A stretch of 64,000 nt of DNA from Marinobacter sp. es.042 (GTDB lineage: Bacteria > Pseudomonadota > Gammaproteobacteria > Pseudomonadales > Oleiphilaceae): positions 2,480,001 through 2,544,000 of the forward strand of contig NZ_LT897781.1 in NCBI RefSeq assembly GCF_900188315.1, read 5' to 3'. Shown piece by piece: positions 1 to 8,315 of this stretch (its first letter is position 1; every line of letters begins with the position of its first letter). Both the position numbers and the translations under genes were made by a program. The notes under the pieces are model-generated. The model ran no database searches and was not told the DNA's origin. It saw only the letters and a program-made list of their open reading frames with translations.

Positions 1-758
1 TCCAGGAACATGAACTCAAACATGATGGACGAAGTATCGCAAAGCATCACATCCGCCTCAGGAAGCAGGGGCAACAAATCCTCATCGCTTTCGACAAAGC
101 GAAGGTTCTCGCCGCTCAGATTGCGATACTGATCCACAACCGCCGGATCCATCTTCGGATGAAGCGTTACAATGAACTTCCAGCGACCACTTCTGGAGAG
201 CTCGCCGATCTTCTCCACCAGATCCGGAGCTGACGTAACGGACCGGCTGAACGTTGAAGCGTAAAAAACAACCGGCAACTCATTTTCCAGGCGGTTTCGC
301 TTCCCGATTTCATTCCGCGACAGCAATGGATCGAGCTTGGGCCAGCCTGTGTGAGCAACCCCGAAATGCTGGTATTGCTCGGCCAGTTCACGGAACTTTT
401 CCGTGTCTTTAAGGGCATGCGTACAGTAAAGATCAAACCATCCCCGAATTCGGTAATGGTCACTTTCATCTTCGCTGCTATGACCCCGTTTGTTGCGCGC
501 CATGCCATGGAATACTTCAACCTTGATTCCGGGAAAAAAGTAGGGCACCCAGTCACCGGGGACGAAGGTCGCGTCCGCGTTGTAGTCCATGACCTCTTTA
601 ACGGAAACTAGACAGCGCTCATCGGGCTGAAGTGGAGCCGTTGAGCACCCGGCTATGAACCAGGCAGCCTCATCGCCCCGGCGCCGAATCTCTTCCTGCA
701 GTGGTCGCAGTATTGAATAGGAATAGGGTTGGTTTACAAAAAACAGGTACCGCCGCAT
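1..758 (-). CDS. CDP-glycerol glycerophosphotransferase-like protein (3' end cut by window edge)
   Basis: The frame starts with an ATG directly behind the TGA of the upstream glycosyltransferase gene (TGA then ATG, no spacer) and stays open to the left edge, so about 252 N-terminal residues are visible and the C-terminus is missing. The visible part begins [17 protein letters not shown] and contains [31 protein letters not shown] and [15 protein letters not shown]. These resemble the CDP-glycerol:glycerophosphate transferase (TagF/TagB) family, which adds glycerol-phosphate or a similar polyol-phosphate to surface glycans. In a Gram-negative LPS neighbourhood the acceptor is probably a core or surface sugar; that is inference. 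Family call moderately sure, substrate unknown. Confidence 0.75.
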   Translation of the reverse strand, partial: MRRYLFFVNQPYSYSILRPLQEEIRRRGDEAAWFIAGCSTAPLQPDERCLVSVKEVMDYNADATFVPGDWVPYFFPGIKVEVFHGMARNKRGHSSEDESDHYRIRGWFDLYCTHALKDTEKFRELAEQYQHFGVAHTGWPKLDPLLSRNEIGKRNRLENELPVVFYASTFSRSVTSAPDLVEKIGELSRSGRWKFIVTLHPKMDPAVVDQYRNLSGENLRFVESDEDLLPLLPEADVMLCDTSSIMFEFMFL

Positions 759-1877
759 TCAAGCCCTACCCGTCAGCGATTTGTAGAGCTCACCCGTCTC
801 AGTGACGGTCTGTGAGGTGTGAAAATGCCGGGCTATCCTTTGCCTCGAAGCCTGCCCAAGAGAGGCAGCCAGTTCACGATCGCGGTAAAGGCGCTCAATG
901 GCCGCTGAAAGCTCAGGGGCATTTTTGGGTTCAACGACAATACCGCTGACGCCATCCTCCACCAGCTCCGGCATACCGCCAACCCTGGTCACTACCGGCG
1001 TTACTCCGTAGACCATCGCCTCGATAACCGCACGGGGCAGTCCTTCCCTTTCCTTCGAGGGCAGCACAAAGACATCACTGGCCGCCGCTATGGCCGGCGC
1101 ATCGTTGCGGTAACCCGTAAAGTGAATCCGTTCAGGGTGAGAGGTGGCAGCGGCCTGCGCCTGAATCTCTTCGTTATCAATGACGTCTCCCACCAGCAGC
1201 AAATGTATATCTACATCCTCAGGCAGCTTATCGATCGCTTCAATCAGGTCATCGAAGCCTTTTCTTGGGGTATTTCGCCCGGTGCAGCACACCACGAAGG
1301 CATCTTCCGGAACACCAAACTGTGTCAGGTCGGCCTTGGGCGATTGATACCAGTCCAGGTCGTGCCCTTTGTAGATTCTCTGAAGCTTCCGTTCAGGAAT
1401 GTGCATCCACAAAAACCGGAGGCTGGCCAGGTAATTCTTGATGGCATCGGCGACACAGACAATCTTGCTGACGCGAGGATGCAGGAAGGTAATCCAGGAT
1501 TCCGGATTGAGAAAACTGATGTTTCCGATCACACCACGATAGGCGACGATCTTGATATCCGTGCCCCGGGAAGCCCGTAATCCGCAGGCCAGGGCCCGGG
1601 GATTATAGGCATGAATGACCTCGTAGTTTTTCTTGGCCAGTTGCTGGCGGATGGACTCGGTGCCCTCTTTGTCAAAACGGTTCTTCAAGGCCATGGGGCA
1701 GGCAACCATGCCCTCGTCGACAAGACGCTGATAGTTCCGGCCCTTGGGGTTACACATGACGTCGACGTCGAACCCGGCCTTTCTGAGTCCGATAAAGAGT
1801 TCAGTCTCCGGACGATCACAGGCATCCGTAAGACAAAGTATCGACGGAAGCGATCCGCCCTGTTGTGGATTGGTCAA
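759..1877 (-). CDS. Glycosyltransferase family 4 (GT-B fold)
   Basis: This 372-residue protein has the layout of family 4 retaining glycosyltransferases. The N-terminal acceptor half runs from SILCLTDACDRPETELF. The C-terminal donor half holds CTGRNTPRKGFDDLIEA and, near residues 275-285, the EGLPRAVIEAM signature with the two spaced glutamates that bind the nucleotide sugar. It most likely adds a sugar to the LPS core on the cytoplasmic face of the inner membrane. The start is a TTG that overlaps the TGA of the upstream kinase gene (TTGA), and no ATG lies near the N-terminus. The stop abuts the next ATG, so the three genes look translationally coupled. Sugar specificity cannot be read. Confidence 0.85.
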   Translation of the reverse strand: MTNPQQGGSLPSILCLTDACDRPETELFIGLRKAGFDVDVMCNPKGRNYQRLVDEGMVACPMALKNRFDKEGTESIRQQLAKKNYEVIHAYNPRALACGLRASRGTDIKIVAYRGVIGNISFLNPESWITFLHPRVSKIVCVADAIKNYLASLRFLWMHIPERKLQRIYKGHDLDWYQSPKADLTQFGVPEDAFVVCCTGRNTPRKGFDDLIEAIDKLPEDVDIHLLLVGDVIDNEEIQAQAAATSHPERIHFTGYRNDAPAIAAASDVFVLPSKEREGLPRAVIEAMVYGVTPVVTRVGGMPELVEDGVSGIVVEPKNAPELSAAIERLYRDRELAASLGQASRQRIARHFHTSQTVTETGELYKSLTGRA

Positions 1878-2590
1878 GTGGCCATTCCCCTGTTGTATCC
1901 GTTCATGAAATAACTCCAGGCTTTTGCCCGTGCGTCTTCTCCGGCCACCTTTACCAGCGACCGCGAGAAGCGATCAAGATTGGCCTCTTTCCAGCGCGCC
2001 GGGGCACTACCAGTCATCAACCTGCTCTTGTCGAAATCAATCAGAAAGTATTCGTTGCCCCGGACCAGTACATTGAAGCAGTTCAGGTCCGCATGCATGA
2101 CGCCGGCGTCGTGAAATCGACGAATGGTTTCTCCAATGGACGTCCACGCCTCATTATCCAGCTCGGAGATAAGGTCAGCCAGGGGCGTGGTGTTCTCCAA
2201 CCGTTCAATGATGATGGCAGCCCGATACTGAATTGGCGACAGTTTCCGATACCAGGCCGCAACAGGACAGGGTACGGGAAGCCCTTGGCTAACCAGTTTG
2301 TTGAGTAACCGGAATTCTGCAAAGGACCGCACATGATCCTCGCCGGTGAAGGCATAGGCGTATCGCGCAAATTTCGCCATCAAACCACCCCGGCGATATT
2401 CGCGAAGCACCAATCTGTCCTCGTCGGCCTGCAAAAACCAGGCGCCGCCGCGGCCCCCGCTGCTTACCGGGCGGGCTTGGTTGCCCCAAGAGGCGGAATG
2501 GAACCAGTCCTCGGTAACCCTGCCCTCGTAATCCGGGTGAATCAGCATTGCCGAAGCCCTTTCCCGGATACAGATTTCAGACTCCACCAT
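1874..2590 (-). CDS. kdkA: 3-deoxy-D-manno-octulosonic acid (Kdo) kinase, WaaP/KdkA family
   Basis: The protein belongs to the LPS kinase family related to eukaryotic-type protein kinases. Visible features are the glycine-rich SSGGRGGAWF, LREYRRGGLMAKF with the conserved tyrosine/arginine pair, RSFAEFRLL, the catalytic loop HADLN near residue 166 and the metal-binding DFDKSR. KdkA phosphorylates Kdo in the inner core of LPS, using ATP on the cytoplasmic side. I chose the ATG at 2590 because GGGGA precedes it at good spacing; an in-frame GTG at 2626 would add 12 residues. It is the first gene of a three-gene minus-strand group and lies divergent from a GT9 gene, an arrangement typical of LPS-core loci. 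Kdo kinase versus heptose kinase cannot be fully separated by eye. Confidence 0.85.
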   Translation of the reverse strand: MVESEICIRERASAMLIHPDYEGRVTEDWFHSASWGNQARPVSSGGRGGAWFLQADEDRLVLREYRRGGLMAKFARYAYAFTGEDHVRSFAEFRLLNKLVSQGLPVPCPVAAWYRKLSPIQYRAAIIIERLENTTPLADLISELDNEAWTSIGETIRRFHDAGVMHADLNCFNVLVRGNEYFLIDFDKSRLMTGSAPARWKEANLDRFSRSLVKVAGEDARAKAWSYFMNGYNRGMAT

Positions 2591-2747
2591 GCTGGGTCCC
2601 CGGTCACCGAAATTGAAAGAAGGCACGCCCTACCCACTCACGCCGGGACGGACACGCGCGAGTAAGTTAGAATGGCGGCCAGTTTACCAATGATTGCCGA
2701 CAAAGCTCCACAGCACCAGGCCACAACCTGAACCGGATCAATATCTG

Positions 2748-3806
2748 ATGAACTCCATCTGCATTCTTCGCCTGTCCGCCATCGGCGACGTGACTCACGT
2801 AATACCTGTCGTGCTGAGCCTCCAGGAGCAGCTCCCCGGCGTGAAGATCACCTGGGTTATCGGCAAGATCGAAGCCAAGCTGGTTGGCGACCTGCCCGGC
2901 GTTGAATTCATTGTTTTCGACAAAAAGGCCGGTCGCAAAGGCTACGCAGATCTTCGCAGACAAATGACGGGGCGCAAGTTTGACGCGCTGCTTCACATGC
3001 AGGTGGCTTTCCGAGCCAACCTCGCCGCTGCCTGCATTCCGGCCAGAGTCAGGATTGGCTATGACAAGGCCCGCAGCAAGGATCTTCACAGCCTGTTTAT
3101 CAACCACCGGATCAAACCGGCACCGAAACAGCACGTGCGAGACTGCCTTGCCAGCTTCCTCGAACCTTTGGACCTCAAGGCCGCGCCGCCGCGCTGGCAG
3201 ATTCCGTTGAACAATTCAGACCATGAGTTTGCGCGCGAGCAACTGGCTAATGACCGCGAGAACCTTGTTATAAGCCCGTGTGCCAGCCACACACTGCGTA
3301 ACTGGCCCGCTGAGCGTTACGCACAGCTGGCTGATCACGCGATTCAGAAGCACGGTATGAAGGTGATTCTGGTGGGCAGCCCCGCCCCGTTCGAGGCCGA
3401 GTATTGCGCCGCCATCGAAGCCGCAATGAAGGAAAAAGCACACAACATCTGCGGCAAGGACACCCTGAAGCAACTGACAGCGTTAATGACCCATGCCGAT
3501 CTCGTGGTAGCGCCCGATACTGGACCGGCTCATATCGCCAGTGCGGTGGGCACCGATGTCCTCGGGTTGTTTGCCGCAAGCAATCCCTACCGCTCCGGGC
3601 CCTATAATTCTCTGGACTGGTGTGTGAACCGGTATCCTGAAGCACTGGAGAAGTTTACCGGCAAAACGGTGGAACAGGCCCGGTGGGGGGCGAAAGCAGA
3701 GTTCGAGGGGGCGATGGAGCTGATCACGGTTGCAGATGCCACGAATATGCTGGATCGGTGGGTTGAAGTTAACCCGGTGGCCAAAGCTGAAAGCGGGGTC
3801 AGATGA
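2748..3806 (+). CDS. Glycosyltransferase family 9, LPS heptosyltransferase-like
   Basis: The 352-residue product opens with SICILRLSAIGDVTHVIPV, the hallmark N-terminus of ADP-heptose:LPS heptosyltransferases. It carries the C-terminal donor site VVAPDTGPAHIASAVGT. Enzymes of this family add heptose, or a related sugar, to the LPS inner core in the cytoplasm. I use the ATG at 2748 because it lies just before the conserved first beta strand; an upstream in-frame start at 2694 would add 18 residues without homology to the family. The last codons and the TGA lie inside a palindromic repeat (3796-3823), so the native C-terminus may have been altered. The gene is divergent from the kdkA group. Confidence 0.88.
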   Translation: MNSICILRLSAIGDVTHVIPVVLSLQEQLPGVKITWVIGKIEAKLVGDLPGVEFIVFDKKAGRKGYADLRRQMTGRKFDALLHMQVAFRANLAAACIPARVRIGYDKARSKDLHSLFINHRIKPAPKQHVRDCLASFLEPLDLKAAPPRWQIPLNNSDHEFAREQLANDRENLVISPCASHTLRNWPAERYAQLADHAIQKHGMKVILVGSPAPFEAEYCAAIEAAMKEKAHNICGKDTLKQLTALMTHADLVVAPDTGPAHIASAVGTDVLGLFAASNPYRSGPYNSLDWCVNRYPEALEKFTGKTVEQARWGAKAEFEGAMELITVADATNMLDRWVEVNPVAKAESGVR

Positions 3807-3823
3807 AAGCGTTCATCTGACCC
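3796..3823. repeat. Palindromic repeat copy 1 (GGGTCAGATGAA type)
   Basis: Twelve-base arms GGGTCAGATGAA and TTCATCTGACCC flank a four-base AGCG loop, with perfect pairing. The stop codon of the GT9 gene (TGA, 3804-3806) lies inside the left arm. The same core recurs as a longer perfect palindrome at 13583-13612. On the plus strand it is followed by CAAAATTTT, so it may also act as a weak terminator between the two convergent genes. It resembles the REP-like palindromes that RAYT transposases mobilise; no such transposase is in the window. Confidence 0.85.
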
Positions 3824-3829
3824 AAAATT

Positions 3830-4237
3830 TTACTTCCGTGCGGTGTAGTCCTGGTAGGACTTCTCTTCAACGAAACGAGACCCCAGGGCCAGGTTGACCT
3901 CTTTTTTGATCGCGGCGCGCTTGTCATTGGTAACGTATACAGCGCGTGCCAGCTCAATAAATCTCGCGCCAAAGTCCTGGGCGGCTTCCTGATCCCGAAT
4001 ATCGTCTTCAATCACCCAAAGCTCCTCGTTGACCGCTTTCAGCTGCTTGCGGAGATCTGCCATTTCAGCGGCCTTGTCCTTTACCGCCTCGTCCCAGGTA
4101 GCGCTGAGCTCATCCAGCTCAAGCCGGACATTCTTGACCTTCGTTTCATCCTTGATGCGCTCGGACTTGATTTCGAGAATGGTGATTTTGTCCAGCACCT
4201 CGCCAAAAGAAACCGGTACCTTGATAACGTCTGCCAT
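3830..4237 (-). CDS. DUF6165 family protein (coiled coil, unknown function)
   Basis: This 135-residue protein has no signal peptide or membrane segment. It begins MADVIKVPVSFGEVLDKITI, followed by a long charged helical stretch (roughly residues 25-95, rich in E, K, D and L) that looks like a coiled coil. It ends with ALGSRFVEEKSYQDY. I recognise the pattern as the small DUF6165 family, whose function is not established; members are often found near LPS or glycan genes, as here. A GGGACGAG ribosome site precedes the ATG. The gene stands alone between a palindromic repeat and the ilvE terminator. No function is proposed. Confidence 0.75.
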   Translation of the reverse strand: MADVIKVPVSFGEVLDKITILEIKSERIKDETKVKNVRLELDELSATWDEAVKDKAAEMADLRKQLKAVNEELWVIEDDIRDQEAAQDFGARFIELARAVYVTNDKRAAIKKEVNLALGSRFVEEKSYQDYTARK

Positions 4238-4271
4238 TTGCTCGTCCCGCCAGTAAACAGGGTGTGTTAAA

Positions 4272-4307
4272 CAACAAAGCCGCCGGGCTGAAACAGCAAA
4301 CGGCGGC
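4272..4307 (-). terminator. Rho-independent terminator after ilvE
   Basis: Reading on the minus strand, the stem GCCGCCG / CGGCGGC (4301-4307 with 4279-4285) is followed by TTTGTTGTTT. It lies just downstream of the ilvE stop. Confidence 0.65.
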
Positions 4308-4324
4308 CTGCGATTATTCTGGAA

Positions 4325-5251
4325 TCAGCCTTTTACGTGAGTCAGCCAACCGCTGTGCTCAGCCAGCTTGCCCTTGACTGCATCAAAGTACATAGCCTGA
4401 AGCTTCTCGGTCACCGGGCCACGCTTGCCGGCACCGATCACACGGCCATCCAGTTCGCGGATCGGCAGCACCTCGGCCGCTGTGCCTGTGAAGAAGGCTT
4501 CATCGGCGATGTAGACCTCATCGCGGGTAATCCGGCGCTCTTTGATCGGAATGTTGAGCTCACGCGCAAAATCCATGATCGTGGCACGGGTAATACCCTC
4601 CAGGCAGGAGGTGAGTTCAGGCGTATGCAGCACGCCATCGCGCATGATGAAAATGTTTTCTCCGGAGCCTTCGGCAACGTAACCTTCGTTGTCCAGCAGC
4701 AGGGCTTCCTCGGCACCACCGGAAATGGCCTCGTTCAGGGCCAGCATCGAGTTAATGTAGTTGCCGTTCGCCTTGGCCTTGCACATGGTGATATTGACGT
4801 GGTGGCGCGTGTAGGAGGACGTGCGCACCTTGATCCCCATTTCCTTCGCTTCCGGTGACATGTAGGAAGGCCAGCTCCAGGCCGCAACCATTACGTGCAC
4901 CTTTAGGTTATCAGCCCTGAGCCCCATACCCTCGGAACCGAGAAACGCCATTGGGCGCAGGTAGGCTTCGTCAAGATTGTTTTCCCGGACCGCCGCACGC
5001 TGGGCCTCGTTGATCTCGTCCTTACTGAACGGCATTTTCATGTTCAGGATGTGGGCGGAACGGAAAAGACGATCCGTGTGCTCTTTCAGGCGGAAAATGG
5101 CCGGGCCATTCGCGGTGTTGTAGGCCCGCACACCTTCAAAACAGCCCAGGCCGTAATGCAGGGTGTGAGTCAGGACGTGGGTCTTGGCATCCCGCCAGGG
5201 AACCATTTCACCATCCATCCAGATAACGCCATCGCGATCAGCCATCGACAT
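4325..5251 (-). CDS. ilvE: Branched-chain amino acid aminotransferase
   Basis: IlvE is a fold-IV PLP enzyme that makes the last transamination in leucine, isoleucine and valine synthesis, and starts their breakdown, with glutamate/2-oxoglutarate as partner. The 308 residues match the usual length. Visible hallmarks are GVIWMDGEMVPWRDA at the start, HTLHYGLGCFEGVRAY, CKAKANGNYINS with the PLP lysine, EALLLDNEGYVAEGSGEN and EAFFTGTAAEVLPI near the C-terminus. The ATG at 5251 has AGGAG upstream. It lies directly downstream of glnE in the same direction, the order also seen in Pseudomonas, but a promoter-like extended -10 precedes it, so it may have its own transcript. Confidence 0.96.
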   Translation of the reverse strand: MSMADRDGVIWMDGEMVPWRDAKTHVLTHTLHYGLGCFEGVRAYNTANGPAIFRLKEHTDRLFRSAHILNMKMPFSKDEINEAQRAAVRENNLDEAYLRPMAFLGSEGMGLRADNLKVHVMVAAWSWPSYMSPEAKEMGIKVRTSSYTRHHVNITMCKAKANGNYINSMLALNEAISGGAEEALLLDNEGYVAEGSGENIFIMRDGVLHTPELTSCLEGITRATIMDFARELNIPIKERRITRDEVYIADEAFFTGTAAEVLPIRELDGRVIGAGKRGPVTEKLQAMYFDAVKGKLAEHSGWLTHVKG

Positions 5252-5292
5252 TCTTCATTGCTCCTAAAAAAGCGTTTTTCGGGGGAACCGGC

Positions 5293-5322
5293 ATTCTAGC
5301 AGGAAAATCTGCCGGAATTGAA
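5293..5322 (-). promoter_or_regulatory. Candidate sigma-70 promoter of ilvE (extended -10)
   Basis: On the minus strand TTCAAT is followed after 18 bases by TAGAAT, preceded by TGC (an extended -10 element). The predicted start is about 35 bases before the ilvE ATG. The -35 match is weak. Confidence 0.4.
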
Positions 5323-5328
5323 TTTGCC

Positions 5329-8235
5329 TCAGGCCTCAATCATCACTTTTTTCCACAGAGCGCGGATGTAATCACGCTCTTGTGAGAAGGCATCACCATC
5401 AACCTGACTATTGAGATTCTGAAGCGCCCGCCGGTGAATCGTGGAACGCAGGGCGATGAAGGTTTCCCTGAGTTTTTCGGCATCTTCCACAGCCATCACC
5501 CCGGCGCGCCCCAGCTCCTCCATCTGGCGAATGTTATCGGACCACTGGGTAAGCTCCGGGTGCTCAGCGGACCACGCCAGCATCAGGTACTGGACGATAA
5601 ACTCGATATCAACGATGCCGCCGGTATCGTGCTTGATATGAAACACCTCATCCTGCCGGCTTTCCGGCGTGGCCAGGCTAGCGCGCATCTTCTCCCGCAT
5701 TTCGACCACCTCGTTCCGGAGTTTTTCACGGTCACGGGGCTGACAAAGGATCTCGTTGCGTATGGATTCAAACGCTTCAAGGGTCTCCGTGCATCCGGCG
5801 ACGCCCCTGGCACGAGCCAGCGCCTGATGCTCCCAGGTCCAGGCGTCCTCGCGCTGATATTTTTCGAAGGCCTGCAGAGTACTGACCAGCAGCCCGGAGT
5901 TACCGGACGGCCTCAAGCGCATATCGACCTCGTAAAGCTGCCCCGAGGGCGTCTGGGTGTTGAGGATGTGGACGATCCTTTGGCCAAGCCGTGTGTAAAA
6001 AACCGCATTGTCGATGGGCTTTTCACCGTCGGTGGCCAGCTCAGGATCAGCTTTGTGCACAAACACCAGGTCAAGATCGGAGGTATAGCCCAGTTCGATC
6101 CCGCCCAGCTTGCCATAGCCAATGATGGCAAAATCGGTTTCACAGGCGGAGCCATCTTCCCGGCGCGGATAGCCGTGGCGGCTGACCAGGTTGGCGAAGG
6201 CTACGTCCACCACATGATCCAGAACAACCTCGGCGATCCAGGTGAGGTAGTCACTGACCTTCATCAACGGCAATGTGCCTTTCAGTTCAGACGCCGCAAC
6301 CCGCAGGATATGGGCTTTCTTGAAATGCCGCAGTGACTCCATCTGCTCTTCCAGATCCTCAAACGGAATCCGAAGCATCTGCTGGCGCAAATCATCCTGC
6401 AATTCTGCTTTCGCGGGTGGGCTGTAGAGGCTCTCGGCGTTCAGCAGCTCATCCAGCAGGAGCGGTGTTTCCGCCAGTTGCCGGGCAATCCAGGGGCTCT
6501 CACTGCACAGCCGCACCAGTTGGGTACAGGCGCCCGGATTTTCCAGCAGCAACACCATGTAGGCCGTGCGACGCAGTATGGCTTCCACAAGCTGCAACAC
6601 CCTGGACAGGGTCTCGGACGGGTTATCAACCTGGGTGAGCGCCTCAAGCAGCATGGGCATGAACTGATTGAGTCGCCGGCGCCCCTGGGTCTGTAGATTC
6701 TGAACAGTCCTGTTTTCACGAAGTTCAGCCAGCTCCGCCAACGTAGCACCGGGGTCTTCATAGCCCCGTGATTTGAGCCAGTCGGCGGCGGCCGCCTCTT
6801 CCATTTCGGAAAGCCAGAGCTCGAACCACCCTTCTTCGAGGGCCCCCTGCCCCTCATCTTCGTCATCTTCCGTGGTGATAATGTTGGCAAAATGCGTGGC
6901 GACCCGCTCCCGGTGTTCTCTGAGGCACTGTTCGCAGGCCTGCCAGTTCTCGAAATCCATGATTGTGGCGACCCGTGCCCGGGACAGCTCATCTTCCGGC
7001 AGCAACTGGGTTTGCTTGTCTTCCATACCCTGGAGCGCATGCTCCAGGTTTCTCAGAAACACATAGGCGTCGCGAAGCTCACCAACCACCGGCGACGGCA
7101 ACAGCTCGAGCTCTTCCAGCTCTTTCAGGATGACCAGCAGCTCCCGCTGCTGAAGCTCCCTGTCCCGGCCACCGCGAATGAGCTGGAATGCCTGAACCAC
7201 AAACTCAATCTCTCGGATACCGCCGCTACCCAGCTTGATATTGTTTTCGAGCCCCTTTCTGCGCACCTCCCGGCCAATCATGGCCTTCATGCTGCGCAGG
7301 GACTCGAACGCGCTGAAATCGATGTACTTGCGGTACACGAAGGGGCGCAGCGTCTCCATGAGCACCTGACCCGCCCTTTGATCGCCCGCCACCACCCGGG
7401 CCTTGACCATGGCGTACCGCTCCCAATCCCGCCCCTGGTCCTGATAGTAGGTTTCCAGAGCCGCAAAACTCAGCGCCAGCGCGCCACTCTGGCCATAAGG
7501 CCGGAGACGCATGTCCACCCGGAACACAAAACCGTCTGCCGTAATCTGGTCCAGAGCCTGAATCAACCGCTGGCCCAGGCGAACGAAGAACTGCTGATTA
7601 TCCAGTGAGCGCCGCCCGCCAACGGTTTCCCCCTTGCTCGGAAAGGCAAAGATAAGATCAATGTCCGAGGAGACGTTCAGCTCCCGACCACCCAGCTTAC
7701 CCATACCCAGAACCACCATTTCCTGGTCGGTTTCCTGGCCGGTTACCGGGTCAGCCCCTCGAGGCTTACCGTATTGCTCGCAGGCGTCCCGGTATAGCCA
7801 GCTGAGCGCTCCATCAATACAGATGTCGGCAAATGCACTCGTCGCCGCCATGGTCTCAGCCAGGTCCGCCCATCGCATCAGATCCCGCCATATAATCCGG
7901 AACTGGGTCTCCACGCGGAATTGTCTGAGGGCTGAATGCAAGCCAGGCTCACCATCAACTTCAGAGAGATACTCTTGCCAACGACTTTCCAGGTAGTCCG
8001 GAGTGGTTGGCTCAGACAACGAACGGGAAACCATCAATGCCTCTACCTGGCCGGCATGGCGTTCCAGAGTCTGACGGAGGAACAAACTGCGGGAGATCGC
8101 CGTAGCCACCACGGCGTCATCCATACCCTCCGGTGAGGTCAACCAGGCCGGAACTCCTTCCGGGAACACTGATTCCCAGCACCCGGCGACATCATCCGCC
8201 AGCGGTTTCGGAAGGCTGTGCCATGGCTCGGACAT
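5329..8235 (-). CDS. glnE: Bifunctional glutamine synthetase adenylyltransferase/adenylyl-removing enzyme
   Basis: GlnE attaches AMP to, and removes it from, a tyrosine of glutamine synthetase in response to PII and glutamine. The 968-residue protein shows two nucleotidyltransferase halves. The N-terminal half (deadenylylation) has GMGKLGGRELN and SSDIDLIFAF near residue 190. The C-terminal half (adenylylation) has GYGKLGGIELG and TSDLDLVFVH near residue 715. Each is followed by a GlnD/PII-uridylyltransferase-type helical domain (GGIREIEFVVQ, GGIVDIEFIVQ). I chose the ATG at 8235 because the product then starts MSEPWHSLPK, close to family length (E. coli 946), and AGGGG precedes it; the frame is open 34 codons further up. 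The substrate GlnA is encoded 7.8 kb away in this window. Confidence 0.97.
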   Translation of the reverse strand: MSEPWHSLPKPLADDVAGCWESVFPEGVPAWLTSPEGMDDAVVATAISRSLFLRQTLERHAGQVEALMVSRSLSEPTTPDYLESRWQEYLSEVDGEPGLHSALRQFRVETQFRIIWRDLMRWADLAETMAATSAFADICIDGALSWLYRDACEQYGKPRGADPVTGQETDQEMVVLGMGKLGGRELNVSSDIDLIFAFPSKGETVGGRRSLDNQQFFVRLGQRLIQALDQITADGFVFRVDMRLRPYGQSGALALSFAALETYYQDQGRDWERYAMVKARVVAGDQRAGQVLMETLRPFVYRKYIDFSAFESLRSMKAMIGREVRRKGLENNIKLGSGGIREIEFVVQAFQLIRGGRDRELQQRELLVILKELEELELLPSPVVGELRDAYVFLRNLEHALQGMEDKQTQLLPEDELSRARVATIMDFENWQACEQCLREHRERVATHFANIITTEDDEDEGQGALEEGWFELWLSEMEEAAAADWLKSRGYEDPGATLAELAELRENRTVQNLQTQGRRRLNQFMPMLLEALTQVDNPSETLSRVLQLVEAILRRTAYMVLLLENPGACTQLVRLCSESPWIARQLAETPLLLDELLNAESLYSPPAKAELQDDLRQQMLRIPFEDLEEQMESLRHFKKAHILRVAASELKGTLPLMKVSDYLTWIAEVVLDHVVDVAFANLVSRHGYPRREDGSACETDFAIIGYGKLGGIELGYTSDLDLVFVHKADPELATDGEKPIDNAVFYTRLGQRIVHILNTQTPSGQLYEVDMRLRPSGNSGLLVSTLQAFEKYQREDAWTWEHQALARARGVAGCTETLEAFESIRNEILCQPRDREKLRNEVVEMREKMRASLATPESRQDEVFHIKHDTGGIVDIEFIVQYLMLAWSAEHPELTQWSDNIRQMEELGRAGVMAVEDAEKLRETFIALRSTIHRRALQNLNSQVDGDAFSQERDYIRALWKKVMIEA

Positions 8236-8315
8236 AATGCAAACCCCTGTCTCTCTGTTATATTTCGGGTACTGTATAACGAACTTACCCGCAACTGAAC
8301 AGGCCGCAGACACGG

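Noticed and set aside
167..556. Minus-strand frame at the left edge and a plus-strand frame at 351-611
   Set aside because: Both conflict with the frame that gives the CDP-glycerol transferase-like protein, which continues to the edge and starts at the neighbouring stop.
5288..5315. Hairpin CCGGCA / TGCCGG between glnE and ilvE as a glnE terminator
   Set aside because: No T tract follows on the minus strand, and the same bases form a plausible extended -10 for ilvE.
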